Assembly (NCBI GenBank): GCA_035570935.1
Contig: DATMKU010000233.1
Location: 1 to 17,941 of the forward strand
Direction of reading: 5' to 3'
Origin: AP-15 sp035570935
GTDB taxonomy: Bacteria; Pseudomonadota; Alphaproteobacteria; ATCC43930; CGMCC-115725
DNA: 17,941 nt
Positions 15,606 to 17,941 of this stretch are shown piece after piece. The stretch's first letter is position 1. The number at the start of each line of letters is the position of its first letter. A model generated the notes under the pieces. That model had not been told where the DNA came from. It searched no databases and saw only the letters and a program-made list of their open reading frames with translations. Both the position numbers and the translations under genes were made by a program.

Positions 15606-16064
15606 CTACGCGCGTTTTTCGGCGAGCAGGTCGCGGATCTCCTCGAGCAAGACCTCGCTTTTCGGCGGCGCCGCGGGCGCCGGCTCCTCGCGCACATGCA
15701 ATCGGGTTAGCGCCTTGATCAGCCAAAAGATCGCAAGGCTGACGATCAGGAACTGGATAAGGGTGTTGAGAAAGAGGCCGATATTCCAGGTCACCGCTCC
15801 GGATTTTTGCGCGTCGGCCAGGGTCGCCGCCGGATGGCCTTTTAGCGTCACGAAGATGTTGGAGAAATCGATGCCGCCGAACAGCAGACCCAACAGCGGG
15901 GTCAGGATGTCTTTGACCAGACTGTTGACGACGCCGGTAAAGGCGACGCCGATGATGATGCCGACCGCGAGGTCGACGACATTGCCGCGCATGATAAAGG
16001 TGCGGAACTCGGCGAGCCAGGCCGGCCGGTGCAAGCCGATCGAAAACGAAGTCCGCTCGCTCAT
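15606..16064 (-). CDS. mscL: Large-conductance mechanosensitive channel MscL
   Basis: This 152-residue inner-membrane protein forms a pentameric emergency valve opened by membrane tension during hypo-osmotic shock. The diagnostic segment FIMRGNVVDLAVGIIIG (23-39) leads into pore helix 1 (about 29-50). A periplasmic loop of about 45 residues follows. Helix 2 spans about 97-118, and a charged C-terminal helix (SEVLLEEIRDLLAEKRA) completes the fold. It is slightly longer than E. coli MscL (136 residues) because of the N-terminal tail and the Pro/Ala linker before the last helix. I prefer ATG 16064 because GAGGGGG (16077-16071) is 6 bases upstream. The ATG at 16070 abuts that site and would add only two residues. 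It is divergent from the MetE-like gene with a 92-bp gap. No clear terminator is visible after the stop. Confidence 0.95.
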   Translation of the reverse strand: MSERTSFSIGLHRPAWLAEFRTFIMRGNVVDLAVGIIIGVAFTGVVNSLVKDILTPLLGLLFGGIDFSNIFVTLKGHPAATLADAQKSGAVTWNIGLFLNTLIQFLIVSLAIFWLIKALTRLHVREEPAPAAPPKSEVLLEEIRDLLAEKRA

Positions 16065-16156
16065 CGCCATCCCCCTCTACCAATCCGCCCTGTTCTCGCG
16101 CAAAATCGGGATACAGGCTGCGCCGAACCATAAAACACAAACAACGGGAGGCACCA

Positions 16157-17311
16157 ATGCTCTATAGCACCGAGCGGATCATGACGACCCATGCCGGTTC
16201 GCTGCCGCGTCCGGCCGATCTCAGGGACTTGGTCGTCGCCAAGGCCAATGGCGCGCCCCACGATGCCGAGGCGCTTGGCCGGCGGCTCAAATCGGCGGTG
16301 GCGGAAGCCGTGCGGCGTCAGGCGGAATGCGGGCTCGACTGCGTCAACGACGGCGAATTGTCGAAAACCAACTTTACCGATTATGTCCGCTGGCGGATCG
16401 CCGGCTATGTGACCCGTCCCTCCGCCGGGCCGCGAAGGCTCAGCATCACCGCCCGCGACGAGACCAAATTCGCCGATTATTTCGCGGCGAACCCGCGGGC
16501 GCGGCCGGTCGGCCCGCCGACAATGCCGGTCTGCGTCGAGAAATTGCGCTATATCGGCCAGGCTGATCTCGCCACCGACATCGCCAATCTCAAAACGGCG
16601 CTTGTCGGCGTCAATGTCGCCGAGGCGTTTCTACCGGCCAACTCGCCCGGTACGATCGAACATTGGTTAGCGAACGAATATTACAAAAGCGACGAAGAAT
16701 TTGTCTTCGCGATCGCCGATGTCATGCACGAGGAGTATCAGGCAATCGTCGATGCCGGGTTTTTGTTGCAGATCGACGACCCCGATTTGCCCGACGGGTG
16801 GAATTGCCTGCCCGAAATTACCTTGCCGGAATATCGTAAATACGCCGCGGTCAGGGTCGATGCGCTGAACCATGCGCTCGCCGGCATCCCCAAGGAGAAG
16901 GTGCGGCTGCATGTGTGCTGGGGCAGCCACCACGGCCCGCATCACGACGACATCCCGCTCGACGACATCATCGATTTGATCTTTCGTGTGGCCGCGGGGA
17001 GCTTTTCGATCGAGGCATCCAATCCGTGTCACGAGCACGAATGGCGGGTGTTCGAGAAAGCGAAGTTGCCTGACGGCGCGACCTTGATCCCGGGTGTCGT
17101 CGGCCATTGCACCGATTTTATCGAGCACCCCGACCTCGTCGCCGAGCGGCTCGTGCGCTATGCGAGGCTCGTCGGCCGCGAAAACGTGCTCGCCGGCACC
17201 GATTGCGGGATCGGCACGCGGGTCGGCCACCCCTCGATCTGCTGGGCCAAATTCGAGGCCCTGGCCGAGGGTGCGCGCCGCGCGACAAAGACCCTCTGGA
17301 GCCGCGGCTGA
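16157..17311 (+). CDS. MetE C-terminal-like zinc methyltransferase-family protein
   Basis: This 384-residue single TIM-barrel protein belongs to the cobalamin-independent methionine synthase (UROD/MetE-like) superfamily. It lacks the N-terminal MetE half, so it is about half the length of classical MetE. The N-terminus (STERIMTTHAGSLPRP) and NDGELSKTNFTDYV are typical of this subgroup. Candidate zinc ligands match the family's His-X-Cys...Glu...Cys set: His252 and Cys254 in HVCWGSHHG, Glu286 in FSIEASN, and Cys350 in GTDCGIGTR. Relatives include archaeal MetE-like methyltransferases and epoxyalkane:coenzyme M transferases, and many are annotated only as 5-methyltetrahydropteroyltriglutamate-homocysteine methyltransferase. 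A thiol is the likely nucleophilic substrate; which one is unknown. The ATG has GGGAGG at 16146-16151. It stands alone, between mscL (divergent) and a hypothetical gene. Confidence 0.85.
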   Translation: MLYSTERIMTTHAGSLPRPADLRDLVVAKANGAPHDAEALGRRLKSAVAEAVRRQAECGLDCVNDGELSKTNFTDYVRWRIAGYVTRPSAGPRRLSITARDETKFADYFAANPRARPVGPPTMPVCVEKLRYIGQADLATDIANLKTALVGVNVAEAFLPANSPGTIEHWLANEYYKSDEEFVFAIADVMHEEYQAIVDAGFLLQIDDPDLPDGWNCLPEITLPEYRKYAAVRVDALNHALAGIPKEKVRLHVCWGSHHGPHHDDIPLDDIIDLIFRVAAGSFSIEASNPCHEHEWRVFEKAKLPDGATLIPGVVGHCTDFIEHPDLVAERLVRYARLVGRENVLAGTDCGIGTRVGHPSICWAKFEALAEGARRATKTLWSRG

Positions 17312-17418
17312 AAGCTGCGCGGTTCATCCTCTGGCGGCACACAGCTGGGACCCGTGAGCGCCCTTCTCAGGCTGCCCGTTATCAAACCTATCGCGTTGGG
17401 AGTAAATGGATCTGAGAG

Positions 17419-17438
17419 TTGACGCTTGGTTCCGTCAA
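17419..17438. repeat. Inverted repeat upstream of the 93-residue gene
   Basis: TTGACG (17419-17424) and CGTCAA (17433-17438) form a 6-bp inverted repeat around 8 bases, about 120 bp before the small gene. A separate perfect palindrome, GGTATATACC, lies at 17521-17530. Either could be a regulator site. No promoter with both good -35 and -10 elements could be fixed in this 249-bp gap. Confidence 0.35.
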
Positions 17439-17560
17439 GTTTCTCGAACGAAAAACTTGGGCGTAGGTGTGACAAATTCGTGAGCCCTAACCGCGGGCGG
17501 GCACGCTGCTTGCTTCGATTGGTATATACCGTAGTCTGGAGAAACAACCGAGAACGGGAT

Positions 17561-17842
17561 ATGCGCACTGTCGAGATGGACCTGCGACCGAGCGAGCTGT
17601 CCGGGGCGATGGCCGAAATGCGGATATGGCTCGACGAGCGCCGCTTCGAACCGTCGATCTTCTGCTGCCGCCGCGATGGCGCGGGGTTTCTCGTGCGCGT
17701 CGATTTCAAGGTGGCGGGAGAGGCCGAAGCTTTCGCGGATCGGTTCAGCGGCCGCATCGACGCGGCTCTGGCGGGCCGCGGCGGAGAGGGCCGCACCAGC
17801 GACACCTCGTCCGCCCTGTCCCCGGCTGGCATCGTTTTCTGA
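17561..17842 (+). CDS. Conserved-looking 93-residue protein, function unknown
   Basis: This is a short, probably cytosolic protein. The ATG at 17561 is preceded by GGAG at 17538-17541 and by an ACGGGAT sequence nearer the start; a longer frame from 17426 reads through the AT-richer leader and is less likely. The visible pattern is two amphipathic helices around a short beta-hairpin: DLRPSELSGAMAEMRIWLDERR (split at residue 20 in description), then a hairpin ending in FLVRVDFKV, then an Ala/Glu-rich helix EAEAFADRFSG. A Cys pair (FCCRRD) lies at the turn. The C-terminus is Gly/Ser-rich and probably flexible. I do not recognise the family. Its stop lies in a 14-bp palindrome shared with the convergent CoA-transferase stop. 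Confidence 0.65.
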   Translation: MRTVEMDLRPSELSGAMAEMRIWLDERRFEPSIFCCRRDGAGFLVRVDFKVAGEAEAFADRFSGRIDAALAGRGGEGRTSDTSSALSPAGIVF

Positions 17843-17848
17843 GCCGGC

Positions 17849-17941
17849 TCAGACGACGCCGTCGCGACGCAGCGTCTCGACTTCGTCGGAACCGAGCCCG
17901 AGCCAGTCGCCGAGCGCCTCGGCGGTATGCTCGCCGAGCAG
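17849..17941 (-). CDS. CaiB/BaiF family CoA-transferase, C-terminal end only
   Basis: The last 30 codons of a minus-strand gene enter from the right edge and end at TGA (17849-17851). The peptide LLGEHTAEALGDWLGLGSDE followed by VETLRRDGVV matches the typical C-terminus of class III (CaiB/BaiF) CoA-transferases, where GEHT...LG...EI..L...GVI is conserved. These enzymes move CoA between acyl-CoA and a carboxylic acid. The substrate cannot be inferred because the body of the gene lies outside the window. It is convergent with the 93-residue gene, with only 6 bases between their stops. Confidence 0.8.
   Translation of the reverse strand: MLGEHTAEALGDWLGLGSDEVETLRRDGVV

Noticed and set aside
17468..17483. 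CRP-like site TGTGA-N6-CGTGA before the 93-residue gene
   Set aside because: The right half departs from TCACA and is not an inverted repeat of the left half; the match is too weak to call.

Overview
This 17.9 kb window looks like chromosomal DNA from a high-GC alphaproteobacterium, probably in or near the Hyphomicrobiales or Rhodospirillales. The reasons are strong G/C third-position bias, a phoR-pstSCAB-phoU-phoB cluster in one block, a malic enzyme fused to a phosphotransacetylase-like domain, and FNR/FixK-type operator sequence. Genus cannot be named from the sequence alone. No rRNA, tRNA, CRISPR array, phage module or intact insertion sequence was seen.

Left flank (1-2455): a Gly/Trp/Tyr-rich exported protein runs off the left edge on the minus strand. 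It is divergent from a small ChrR-like cupin. Next comes a short IS110-type transposase remnant, then a spermidine-synthase-like methyltransferase on the minus strand. Core (2458-11634): malic enzyme (maeB), then the complete phosphate module: sensor kinase phoR, a Pho-box promoter region, pstS, pstC, pstA, pstB, phoU and phoB. PstS binds periplasmic phosphate, PstC/PstA form the channel and PstB powers it. PhoU links transporter state to PhoR, and PhoR phosphorylates PhoB, which would activate pstS through the Pho box. Several of these genes overlap by 4 bases, which suggests translational coupling.

Right flank (11631-17941): a small one-helix membrane protein and an MFS transporter on the minus strand are divergent from a TDT-family (TehA/Mae1-like) transporter. 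The shared upstream region holds a perfect 12-bp inverted repeat containing an FNR/FixK-type site. A Crp/Fnr-family regulator without the iron-sulfur cysteines follows, convergent with the TDT gene and preceded by a good sigma70-type promoter. Then come mscL, a MetE-C-terminal-like zinc methyltransferase-family protein, an unrecognised 93-residue protein, and the last 30 codons of a CaiB/BaiF CoA-transferase at the right edge.

Overall this is mostly ordinary core-genome content. I did not find a convincing new multi-gene system. The most useful second looks are the palindromic operator between the two transporters, the Pho box, the IS110 remnant, the edge gene with short internal repeats, and two convergent gene pairs whose stop codons overlap or share a palindrome.
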